A DNA stretch of 64,000 bases from Hymenobacter cyanobacteriorum (GTDB taxonomy: Bacteria; Bacteroidota; Bacteroidia; Cytophagales; Hymenobacteraceae), in assembly GCF_022631375.1 (NCBI RefSeq), contig NZ_JALBGC010000001.1:372001-436000 (forward strand), given 5' to 3'. Shown here one piece after another: positions 57,964 to 64,000 of this stretch (the first letter of the stretch is position 1; each line of letters opens with the position of its first letter). The notes below the pieces were generated by a model that made no database searches, was not told the origin of the DNA, and saw only the letters and a list, made by a program, of their open reading frames with translations. The position numbers and the translations under genes were made by a program.

Positions 57964-57998
57964 CGTGATAAGGTCCTTCGCTACGTTCAGGATGACAG
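57964..57998. repeat. type A half element, copy 5
   Basis: Only the right-arm sequence 'cgtgataaggtccttcgcta' into cgttcaggatgacag is present. It matches the right arm of copy 4 except for two transitions, and it forms part of a 55-base direct duplication (57951-58005 against 57607-57660). Confidence 0.85.
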
Positions 57999-58026
57999 AC
58001 TAAACAACGAGTTCAACTAACCCATA

Positions 58027-58401
58027 ATGGACTACTTCAACGACCCCGAACTCAACGGCAAATACCTCGGCACCATCACCAAGGATTTCGTGAAGGTGTG
58101 CGACACGCTTTCCGAAGCCTCTTCCCAGATTCGCAAGGGCGACTTCAGCCAATACCCCATTTTCGTCTTTGCCAAGCAGGAAGTGCCCCTCGGCGGCCTC
58201 CTCGTCAACGCCGACGAGCTGAACCTGGAATGGCACGTCTTCGCCAGCTACCTCGAGCTCTTCGTGCAGCAAGGCATCATCGACGAAGGCGGCATCGAAG
58301 CCTTCAAAGCCACCTACAAGGATGCCGACGAGTTCTGCTGCCTCTTCGTGCTCGACGAGGAGTTCACAAATTTCGTGTTTGTGCCGTACCCGGAGGATTA
58401 A
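58027..58401 (+). CDS. hypothetical acidic protein (124 aa)
   Basis: No family is recognised. The protein is acidic, soluble and without signal or membrane segments; 'FAKQEVPLGGLLVNADELNL' and 'ADEFCCLFVLDEEFTNFVFV' suggest strands with helices between. Good coding character and clean flanks support a real gene. Its ATG follows the half palindrome, and a type B palindrome lies directly downstream. Relatives in Bacteroidota seem plausible, but I cannot name one. Confidence 0.7.
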   Translation: MDYFNDPELNGKYLGTITKDFVKVCDTLSEASSQIRKGDFSQYPIFVFAKQEVPLGGLLVNADELNLEWHVFASYLELFVQQGIIDEGGIEAFKATYKDADEFCCLFVLDEEFTNFVFVPYPED

Positions 58402-58421
58402 TTCGGGTTTTAAAGGATAAA

Positions 58422-58521
58422 AAGAACGTCATGCTGAGCGCAGCCGAAGCATCTCTACTGAGGAAGTAATTATTTACTCTCGCGGGAGAGATGCTTCGGC
58501 TGCGCTCAGCATGACGTTCTT
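58422..58521. repeat. type B palindromic intergenic element, copy 5
   Basis: Arms 58422-58456 ('aagaacgtcatgctgagcgc' into agccgaagcatctct) and 58487-58521 are exact complements. The loop is about 30 bases. Confidence 0.92.
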
Positions 58522-58534
58522 GATTTAACGAGAC

Positions 58535-59572
58535 TTACCCCACCAGTTCCGCCCGCGGCTGCGGAATCCCGCGCAGCGCCTCTGCCAGCAGCTGATAGGA
58601 ATACACCCGCGCTTCGTGGCTGAAAACGTTTGTAACGGCCATGATTTCATTCACCTGCGTCTCGTCCACAAACTGCTGCAAGTCCTGCTGAATGGTGGCT
58701 TTGCTGCCAATGAAGGAATACGCCAGCATCTGCTCCACGGCGTATTGCTGCGCCGGCTCCCACAGCCCCGCCATCGACTCGACGGGCGGCTGCAGCGGCG
58801 CCGGCCGGCCCTTGATAACGCCCAGCATGAACTGCTTGAGCGACGTAGCAAGGTGCTGCGCCTGGGCATCGGTATCGGCCGCCACCACGTTCACGCAAGC
58901 AATGACGTAGGGCGCGGCCAGCGCCGCCGAGGGCCGGAAATTCTGCCGGTAAATCTCCAGCGCCGGAAACAGCTGGCCCGGCGCAAAGTGGCTGGCAAAC
59001 GCATACGGCAGTCCCAGCGCCGCCGCCAGATAGGCGCTATCGGTGCTCGAACCCAATACGTAAATCGGCACCTCCAGCCCCTCGCCCGGAATGGCGCGCA
59101 CCGTGGCCGTGCTATTCGCCGCCGAGAAATAGGCCTGCAGCTGCTGAATATCGCGCGGAAAATCCTGCGCCCCACCAAAGCGGCTGCCCCGGATGGCCTG
59201 GGCCGTTACCTGGTCGGAGCCTGGCGCGCGGCCCAGGCCCAAATCGATGCGGCCCGGGTAGAGCGTGGCCAGCGTGCCCATTTGTTCGGCCACCACCAGC
59301 GGCGCGTGGTTCGGCAGCATGATGCCGCCCGAGCCCACCCGCAGCGTGCTGGTGCCGCCCGCGATGTAGCCAATGAGCACCACCGGCGCCGAGCTGGCCA
59401 CACTGGCCATGTTGTGATGTTCGGAAAGCCAGTAGCGCGTGTAGCCCAGCCGCTCTACCTGCTGCGCCAGGTCCAAGCTGCGGCGAAAGGTTTCGGTGGG
59501 CGTGCTGTTGGCGTTGATGGGGGCCAAATCCAGCACGGAAAAGGTCAAAGGGGCCAAAGAATCAGTTGTCAT
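58535..59572 (-). CDS. LLM class flavin-dependent oxidoreductase (luciferase-like monooxygenase)
   Basis: The 345-residue protein belongs to the bacterial luciferase-like family that uses FMNH2/F420-like reduced flavin and oxygen. The segment 'YTRYWLSEHHNMASVASSAP' with His-His, 'GTSTLRVGSGGIMLPNHAPL' and 'LYPGRIDLGLGRAPGSDQVT' are the classic motifs of the group ('YWl.EHHn....ssP..li...a..T..irvGsgG.mlpnh'). The substrate is unknown. ATG at 59572 begins 'TTDSLAPLTFSVLDLAP'. Confidence 0.93.
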   Translation of the reverse strand: MTTDSLAPLTFSVLDLAPINANSTPTETFRRSLDLAQQVERLGYTRYWLSEHHNMASVASSAPVVLIGYIAGGTSTLRVGSGGIMLPNHAPLVVAEQMGTLATLYPGRIDLGLGRAPGSDQVTAQAIRGSRFGGAQDFPRDIQQLQAYFSAANSTATVRAIPGEGLEVPIYVLGSSTDSAYLAAALGLPYAFASHFAPGQLFPALEIYRQNFRPSAALAAPYVIACVNVVAADTDAQAQHLATSLKQFMLGVIKGRPAPLQPPVESMAGLWEPAQQYAVEQMLAYSFIGSKATIQQDLQQFVDETQVNEIMAVTNVFSHEARVYSYQLLAEALRGIPQPRAELVG

Positions 59573-59709
59573 AAACGGAGAGTTGAGGAGAAAGCCACCT
59601 ATCGGGCCGGCAAGCTGCTGGTTGCAACAAACTGAGCGCGGCCGGGGCGGAAGTGTATAACTTCCCCGGCGGCCAATTGATTTCTTCGCCTTCTTCAATC
59701 CGCACGAAC

Positions 59710-59767
59710 AAAGCCCCAACCAGTGCCTCTCACGCTTGCGAACGTCTGGGGCACCCGTTGGGGCTTT
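59710..59767. terminator. possible terminator between the DUF4440-like and LLM genes
   Basis: The stem aaagccccaac pairs with gttggggcttt across a 36-base loop. The long loop makes it weaker than the other terminators here. Confidence 0.45.
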
Positions 59768-59807
59768 AAGTTTCCGAAGAAGCAGCAGCGGCACTGTGCC
59801 ACCCGGC

Positions 59808-60272
59808 CTAATTGCGGCGCTGCACCGGCAAATCTTCCAGCTGCGCGTAGCTCAGCTTCCAGGTATTATCGGCGGCTTTTTTCCAATAGAAGATGTAGTT
59901 GCCTTCGCCGAAACCGGCGGGCTGGCCGGGGCCGGCGGGCTGCACATCCACCGAGAACGTGCCGGCCTCGTAGGCACTGTTGTCGTCGGTATTGCTGCTG
60001 CTCACGCTGGTTTTCAGGTTAGCAATGGTTGGGATGGTGGCGCTCACCCACTTCTGGCCCACTTCGTCTTTGCCCTTCCAGTGGGCGTTGCCCTGCACGA
60101 AGGTGATGTCGTCGGCCATCATGCCGGTGATTTTGCCGGAATCGCGGCTGTTCCAGGCGTTGATAAAGTCGCGGTTCAGGTTCTGCACGTTGGCCGTGTC
60201 GGCTGGCGCTTTCGAGCACGAGGAAGTGAGGGCGGCGGCAGCCACAAACAGGCTACAAACAAGGGATTTCAT
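59808..60272 (-). CDS. SnoaL/NTF2-like (DUF4440-type) lipoprotein
   Basis: The 154-residue product has a signal ending in a lipobox-like 'LTSSC', then an NTF2-like fold: 'NLNRDFINAWNSRDSGKITG' and 'MMADDITFVQGNAHWKGKDE' with a hydrophobic pocket, and 'NYIFYWKKAADNTWKLSYAQ' at the end. This matches the DUF4440/SnoaL-like family, which includes ketosteroid-isomerase-like enzymes and many binding proteins. The ligand is not known. ATG at 60272 starts the signal peptide. Confidence 0.82.
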   Translation of the reverse strand: MKSLVCSLFVAAAALTSSCSKAPADTANVQNLNRDFINAWNSRDSGKITGMMADDITFVQGNAHWKGKDEVGQKWVSATIPTIANLKTSVSSSNTDDNSAYEAGTFSVDVQPAGPGQPAGFGEGNYIFYWKKAADNTWKLSYAQLEDLPVQRRN

Positions 60273-60332
60273 ACATCCAGCAGGTTGGTGAAAGAAATAA
60301 GGACGGGCCGCATCGCCCGCCGCAGGTATTCT

Positions 60333-60371
60333 AAAAAAGGCAACCCCCGGGCGCGGACGCCCAGGGGTTGC
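60333..60371 (-). terminator. intrinsic terminator after the glycine-zipper gene
   Basis: On the minus strand, GCAACCCC pairs with GGGGTTGC, with an inner GGGCG/CGCCC stem, followed by CCTTTTTTA. It lies just after the stop of the gene at 60393-60917. Confidence 0.85.
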
Positions 60372-60392
60372 AAGGTTAAGCAAAAACGGGCA

Positions 60393-60917
60393 CTACCAGC
60401 TTTTCCGACGGTACTCCGACGTGCCGTAAGGGTGCGAGGCATCGCCGTACGACGTGTTGGGCAGGAAGGCGGCGTTCGAAGCCGCCGGCATCGCGGCGGG
60501 CATCATCGCGTTGCCAACCATTGCATTGGAAGCCGTCAGGCTGTTGGCCGGCACCAGGGCTGTTTGCGTGGTGCGGGTAGTAGTCGTGGACTGACGGTTG
60601 CGGGCCAGCGCCAGTTCGCGGCGATACTCGGCTTCGCGAGCGGCTACTGCGCGCTGCTGGGCAGCCGCGGCGGCGCGCTGCTTGCGCTTGTTATCGATGT
60701 GCTTGCCTACGCCGTAGCCAATGGCACCACCGGCCACGCCCCCAACCACACCGCCCACAGCCCGGTTGCGCTTGTTGATGATGGCCCCAGCGGCCGCACC
60801 GCCCAGGCCGCCAATCACGGCACCTTTAGCCTGCGGGCTCCATTGCGCCTGCGCCTTGGGAACGTTGAACGAAGTGAGCAGGATAATCAGAGCGAAGAAA
60901 TACGGGAGCTTATTCAT
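60393..60917 (-). CDS. glycine-zipper (YMGG-like) protein
   Basis: The 174-residue protein has a signal peptide ending near 'KAQAQ', then a glycine zipper: 'AKGAVIGGLGGAAAGAIINK' and 'AVGGVVGGVAGGAIGYGVGK', in the style of YMGG-like and Rickettsia 17-kDa-like families that insert in or bind to the outer membrane. A basic/Ala helix ('KRKQRAAAAAQQRAVAAREA') and a Ser/Thr/Ala-rich tail follow. No lipobox is evident. It may influence envelope stability; the role is unknown. ATG at 60917 is the one that starts the signal peptide. Confidence 0.85.
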   Translation of the reverse strand: MNKLPYFFALIILLTSFNVPKAQAQWSPQAKGAVIGGLGGAAAGAIINKRNRAVGGVVGGVAGGAIGYGVGKHIDNKRKQRAAAAAQQRAVAAREAEYRRELALARNRQSTTTTRTTQTALVPANSLTASNAMVGNAMMPAAMPAASNAAFLPNTSYGDASHPYGTSEYRRKSW

Positions 60918-61060
60918 GGCCGAAGTCAATTAGGAAATGAGAAAAATTACTCGGAACGTATGGAATGCTTGACAAGGAGCGTGCCAGTTCCGAAAACCAC
61001 CGCCTGCCGCACTAAACGGTAGCGGCCCCAAAAGGTTGATTTCCGCGCTGCTTAGGCCGT

Positions 61061-62092
61061 TTAGAAGCTCGTCCAGCCCTGTGCCTGCAACGGCACCGCC
61101 TGCCCGGCCTTCGTTACCAGATTGGCACCATCAGCCTTGTCGGTAAGGTGGCCGATGATGGTAATATCGGGGTGGTTCTTAATCTTTTCGTGGTCCGTAA
61201 CCGGCACCGTGAAAAGCAGCTCGTAGTCCTCGCCACCGTTGAGGGCGCAGGTGAGCGGGTCGAGGTTGAACTCGGCTGCGGCCTCCAGCGTGGGGTTGGC
61301 CAGTGGCAAAAACTCGGTAAACACCCGCGCCCCCGTGCCGCTGGCCGCGCACAGGTGCAGCACCTCCGAAGCCAAGCCGTCCGATACGTCAATCATGCTG
61401 GTGGGCCGGATGCCGCGCTCGCGCAGCTCGTGTACGATGTCGAGCCGGGCCTCAGGGCGCAGCTGGCGCTGCACCACGTACTCGTAGTTGGCCAGTTCGG
61501 GCTGGGTGTCGGGGTCGGCCAGGTAGGCCTGTTTCTCGCGCTCCAGCACCTGCAGGCCTAGGAACGCGCCGCCCAGGTCGCCGGTCACGCACAGCAAATC
61601 GGTGGGCTTGCCGCCGCTGCGGCGCACGGCCGCATCGGTGGCCACCTCGCCCAGCACCGTGATGGCCAGCGTGAGGCCGCCGCGGCTGGCCGTGGTGTCG
61701 CCGCCCACCAGGTCCACGTTGTAGGCCTCGCAGGCCAGGCGCATGCCCGCATACAACTCTTCAATGGCCTCTACCGTGAAGCGCGGGCCGGCCGACAACG
61801 CCACCACCAGTTGCGTGGGCAGCGCGTTCATGGCGGCCACGTCCGACACATTCACAGCCACGGCCTTGTAGCCCAAGTGCCGCAAGGGGCAAAACGAAAG
61901 GTCGAAGTGAATGCCTTCGACCAGCAAATCGGTGGTCATCACGGTATCGGTGCCGGCGGTGGGGCGGATGATGGCCGCGTCGTCGCCAATGCCCAGCACC
62001 GTACCCGGTTGGCGCGTGCTGATGCCAGCCTGCAGGCGATGGATGAGGGCAAATTCGCCAATGGCGCTGAGGGGCGTGAGGTTCTCGGACAT
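61061..62092 (-). CDS. thiL: thiamine-phosphate kinase ThiL
   Basis: ThiL phosphorylates thiamine monophosphate to the active coenzyme. The 343-residue protein has the PurM-like motifs: 'GTVLGIGDDAAIIRPTAGTD' near the start, 'VMTTDLLVEGIHFDL', 'GYKAVAVNVSDVAAMNA' and 'VDLVGGDTTAS' with the ATP/Mg aspartates, and 'SMIDVSDGLASEVLHLCAAS' with 'NGGEDYELLFTVP' in the second domain. ATG at 62092 is used because three residues before it start the longer frame without homology. No TPP riboswitch is seen upstream. Confidence 0.95.
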   Translation of the reverse strand: MSENLTPLSAIGEFALIHRLQAGISTRQPGTVLGIGDDAAIIRPTAGTDTVMTTDLLVEGIHFDLSFCPLRHLGYKAVAVNVSDVAAMNALPTQLVVALSAGPRFTVEAIEELYAGMRLACEAYNVDLVGGDTTASRGGLTLAITVLGEVATDAAVRRSGGKPTDLLCVTGDLGGAFLGLQVLEREKQAYLADPDTQPELANYEYVVQRQLRPEARLDIVHELRERGIRPTSMIDVSDGLASEVLHLCAASGTGARVFTEFLPLANPTLEAAAEFNLDPLTCALNGGEDYELLFTVPVTDHEKIKNHPDITIIGHLTDKADGANLVTKAGQAVPLQAQGWTSF

Positions 62093-62180
62093 GGTTTGCA
62101 AGAAATATTCGGGAAGAAGCAGTTAGCTCAAGCCAACTGTTTGCCAGCATTGCTGACGCGGGCACAAAAGTACGCCCACA

Positions 62181-62212
62181 AAAAAAGGAGGGAATTGCTT
62201 CCCTCCTTTTTC
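62181..62212. terminator. intrinsic terminator between thiL and the lamin-tail T9SS gene
   Basis: The stem aaaaaggaggg pairs with ccctccttttt around an eight-base loop. On the minus strand it follows the stop of the gene 62236-63402; its T run also exists on the plus strand. Confidence 0.92.
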
Positions 62213-62235
62213 ACCTTATTGCTACTAGCGGCCGC

Positions 62236-63402
62236 TTATTGCACCACCAGTTCTTTGTAGATTTTGGTCTGGCCGTCGGCGCTCAGAATCTGCACGAAGT
62301 ACAGGCCGGGCTTCAGGGCCGAAATGTTGAGCGTGAGCTTCTCCTGGCCCAAACCTTTAGCTTCGGCGCTAATGGTCTGCCCCAGGTTGTTGAGCACAAC
62401 TACGTGGCCCACTTTGGCATCCTTAATCTCGACCGTGGCGATGCCGTGGGCCGGGTTGGGGTACACGCTGATGTTGGCATCGAACTTGGCCAAGGTGCCA
62501 AGGGTCGTCTGATAAGTGCCGAACGGGCCGGTGTAATCCAAATGTTCGCCCAGGCGGTTGTACTCCTGGCCGGCGGCGTTGGTCACCCCACTGCCGGGAA
62601 TCGAAGCGTAGCTGTAGGCAACCCACTGGTCGGCAATGTTGTAGCCGCTAACGTATGCACCGGCGGGAGCCGGACCATACACGGTAGGTGCGGTGCTACT
62701 TACCCCTTTCGAAACACTCGGACGACGAATCAGCGACATGTTTTCCGATACCACGTCGGGAATGAAATTGGTACCCGGATAAATCGGGTCGTTCGGGTTG
62801 GTGCCGCGCCAGTTGCCAACCGTGGAGCTTACCGCGCCCGAGCGGTCGGGGGGCAACTGGCCCACTACGCCAATCAGGTCGATGATAACACCGGTACCCG
62901 TGCCGGCCGTGCCGCTGGGGTAGCGCACCAGCGCCATGGCGTCGTTGCCGTTGAAATAAATGGTGCCACCGCCTACCAATACAGTATTGCCGATGGGTTG
63001 CGGGGCGTGGCCGGTGCTGAACTGGTTGGCCGCGTTGCGGATAACCGGCAGCGTAGCCTCGCCGCTAGCCAGCACGAAGGTCGTCCGCGAAGGCAATGTG
63101 TTGGTACCTACCGGCTGCTGAGTGGCGTTGCTGCGGAACAACCGTTCTTCCTCGGTAACCGTCGTGCTACCGTTGGAGTAGCGGCGCACCGAGTAAGGGT
63201 TGAGGTTGACTGCTGAAGTCGTGGGGTTATAAATCTCGATGGCGCGCTCGCTGCCAGTCGAAGGCGACGTGGCCCCACCGTACACCGTGCCCGACGAGTG
63301 CGAGCCTTCGTCGTATTCGGAAAAGAACAGCTCTGTGCCTTGGGCATGAGCAGCGCCGGCTACCAAAAGGGCAGCCGAGAGCAACAGGTAATGCTTTTTC
63401 AT
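62236..63402 (-). CDS. lamin-tail domain protein with T9SS type A sorting signal
   Basis: A 388-residue secreted protein. The signal peptide ends near 'AHAQG'. The lamin-tail domain runs 'ELFFSEYDEGSHSSGTVYGG' to 'AIEIYNPTTSAVNLNPYSVR' and on to about residue 190 ('FNGNDAMALVRYPSGTAGTG' and 'VIIDLIGVVGQLP'). The type A sorting domain begins 'DANISVYPNPAHGIATVEIK' and ends 'ISALKPGLYFVQILSADGQT'. Lamin-tail modules in Bacteroidota bind or present nuclease-like and other surface enzymes; here there is no such enzyme. It is divergent from the TetR gene and shares the promoter region with it. Confidence 0.93.
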   Translation of the reverse strand: MKKHYLLLSAALLVAGAAHAQGTELFFSEYDEGSHSSGTVYGGATSPSTGSERAIEIYNPTTSAVNLNPYSVRRYSNGSTTVTEEERLFRSNATQQPVGTNTLPSRTTFVLASGEATLPVIRNAANQFSTGHAPQPIGNTVLVGGGTIYFNGNDAMALVRYPSGTAGTGTGVIIDLIGVVGQLPPDRSGAVSSTVGNWRGTNPNDPIYPGTNFIPDVVSENMSLIRRPSVSKGVSSTAPTVYGPAPAGAYVSGYNIADQWVAYSYASIPGSGVTNAAGQEYNRLGEHLDYTGPFGTYQTTLGTLAKFDANISVYPNPAHGIATVEIKDAKVGHVVVLNNLGQTISAEAKGLGQEKLTLNISALKPGLYFVQILSADGQTKIYKELVVQ

Positions 63403-63530
63403 AATGTCTGATGGGAGAAAACGATGCAGTGCAAAGATACACTGCGACGGCTATCCGTTGCGTGCGCCGTTAAGGTTGTGTTGAAAACGTTTTTTTGGTA
63501 GATATATAATGCACAAGCGAGCAACGTTTT

Positions 63531-63552
63531 CTTGCTAACGAGCGTTAGCAAG
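63531..63552. promoter_or_regulatory. 10-bp perfect inverted repeat, candidate TetR operator
   Basis: cttgctaacg-ag-cgttagcaag is a perfect inverted repeat with a two-base centre. It overlaps the -33 TTG of the TetR promoter and lies 23 bases before its ATG. The core CTAACG-nn-CGTTAG fits the PaaR consensus CNAACGNNCGTTNG as I remember it from Thermus. Confidence 0.75.
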
Positions 63553-63562
63553 CATACCTTTG
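63532..63562 (+). promoter_or_regulatory. promoter of the TetR gene (TTG and TACCTTTG)
   Basis: TTG at 63532-63534 and TACCTTTG at 63555-63562 are separated by 20 bases, which fits the Bacteroidota -33/-7 arrangement. The operator palindrome overlaps the -33 element, so bound TetR would block it. Confidence 0.7.
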
Positions 63563-63574
63563 TTGCCTGCTATT

Positions 63575-64000
63575 ATGATGCCCTCCGCTCCCGCCCGCTC
63601 GCGCAAAACCCAGATTGACCACACGGCCACGGCCCTGTTTCGGGCCAGGGGCTACGCGGCCACCAGCATGCGCGAGCTGGCCACCGCCTTGGGCCTGGAA
63701 GCTGGCAGCCTGTATTCGCACATCAAGTCGAAGGAGGAAATTCTGCACCGCGTCTGCTTCGGGCTGGCCGACGAGTTTTTCGCGGGTTTCGATTCGGCAA
63801 CGGCCGATGCGGCTGCCCCCGTTGCCACGCAACTGCGGCAGGCTATTGAAGCGCACGTGCGGGTGCTGACCCGTGACAGTGCCGCCTCGGCCGTGTTTCT
63901 GCACGAGTGGCGGCACCTGAGCGAGCCGGCCCGCACCGAATTTCTGGCTCTGCGCGACCGGTATGAGGCTGGTTTTCGTACACTTATTGCTCGTGGCCTC
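63575..64000 (+). CDS. TetR/AcrR family regulator, 3' end cut by the window
   Basis: The gene starts at the ATG at 63575 (a second ATG follows) and runs open to the last base, giving 142 complete codons. The N-terminus is a TetR helix-turn-helix: 'KTQIDHTATALFRARGYAAT' and 'SMRELATALGLEAGSLYSHI' with 'KSKEEILHRVCFGLADEFFA'. The second part ('ALRDRYEAGFRTLIARGL') starts a ligand-binding domain that continues beyond the window. The operator overlapping its own promoter suggests autoregulation. The operator matches my memory of PaaR sites, so regulation of phenylacetyl-CoA or fatty-acid-type acyl-CoA catabolism is a fair guess; the target genes would lie downstream outside the window. Confidence 0.9.
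   Translation, partial: MMPSAPARSRKTQIDHTATALFRARGYAATSMRELATALGLEAGSLYSHIKSKEEILHRVCFGLADEFFAGFDSATADAAAPVATQLRQAIEAHVRVLTRDSAASAVFLHEWRHLSEPARTEFLALRDRYEAGFRTLIARGL

Noticed and set aside
1918..58521. Type A and B palindromes as transcription terminators
   Set aside because: The hairpins are far too long with 20-35 base loops, and no T run follows in most copies. They may still affect RNA stability, so they were listed as repeats.
59736..61022. A 428-residue plus-strand frame across three minus-strand genes
   Set aside because: It crosses terminators and intergenic regions and is antisense to lipoprotein and glycine-zipper genes with signal peptides.

Overview
The window looks like chromosome of a high-GC member of the Bacteroidota, most probably a Hymenobacter-like genus of the Cytophagales. 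The evidence is two kinds of type IX secretion C-terminal signal (47959-50229, 62236-63402 and the gliding-type signal of 50415-55952), Bacteroidota promoter boxes of the form TAnnTTTG, many lipoproteins and secreted enzymes, and housekeeping genes of that character. I identified no phage, insertion sequence, CRISPR array or rRNA. There is one tRNA gene, tRNA-Leu(CAG), on the minus strand at 17941-18022.

Layout. Bases 1-7.2 kb: DUF4279 and PhnA-type small proteins, then a minus-strand series with a heptose-phosphate kinase, an aminotransferase, a large glycosyltransferase, recR and clpS. Bases 7.2-20.9 kb: YceI with its MarR regulator, a small DUF6799-like secreted protein, a dipeptide epimerase, a secreted Ppx/GppA-like protein, a dicarboxylate symporter, two lipoproteins, a GAF protein, a PAP2 phosphatase, the tRNA, a methyltransferase and an M61 peptidase. 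Bases 21.2-27.8 kb: the most interesting block, six co-directional genes for a coiled-coil protein, a membrane-anchored PspA-like protein, a substrate-binding protein fused to an OmpA peptidoglycan-binding domain, an ABC permease, an ABC ATPase and a membrane-anchored Ppx/GppA-like actin-fold protein. This looks like a single envelope machine that I cannot match to a named system.

Bases 28-35.5 kb: a metallo-hydrolase, a sodium/solute symporter, a TonB-C protein, an ABC exporter, a lower-GC patch with a YcxB-like protein and a DUF433/DUF5615 toxin-antitoxin pair, and a DUF2911 protein. Bases 35.6-47.7 kb: mostly secreted or membrane enzymes (CocE-type hydrolase, glycerophosphodiesterase, PAP2, PIG-L deacetylase, subtilase, acyltransferase, SDR) plus an aspartate kinase of unusual type. 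Bases 48-56 kb: two large type IX secretion substrates. Bases 56-64 kb: rlmD, a GIY-YIG nuclease, a flavin monooxygenase, small envelope proteins, thiL, a lamin-tail T9SS protein and a TetR regulator cut by the window end.

A second theme is the intergenic space. At least two families of palindromic elements (about 90-115 bp) recur between genes, together with single long perfect inverted repeats and AT-rich hairpins built from short words. Similar word repeats occur inside two coding regions, and some repeats supply stop codons, so the elements have shaped gene ends here.
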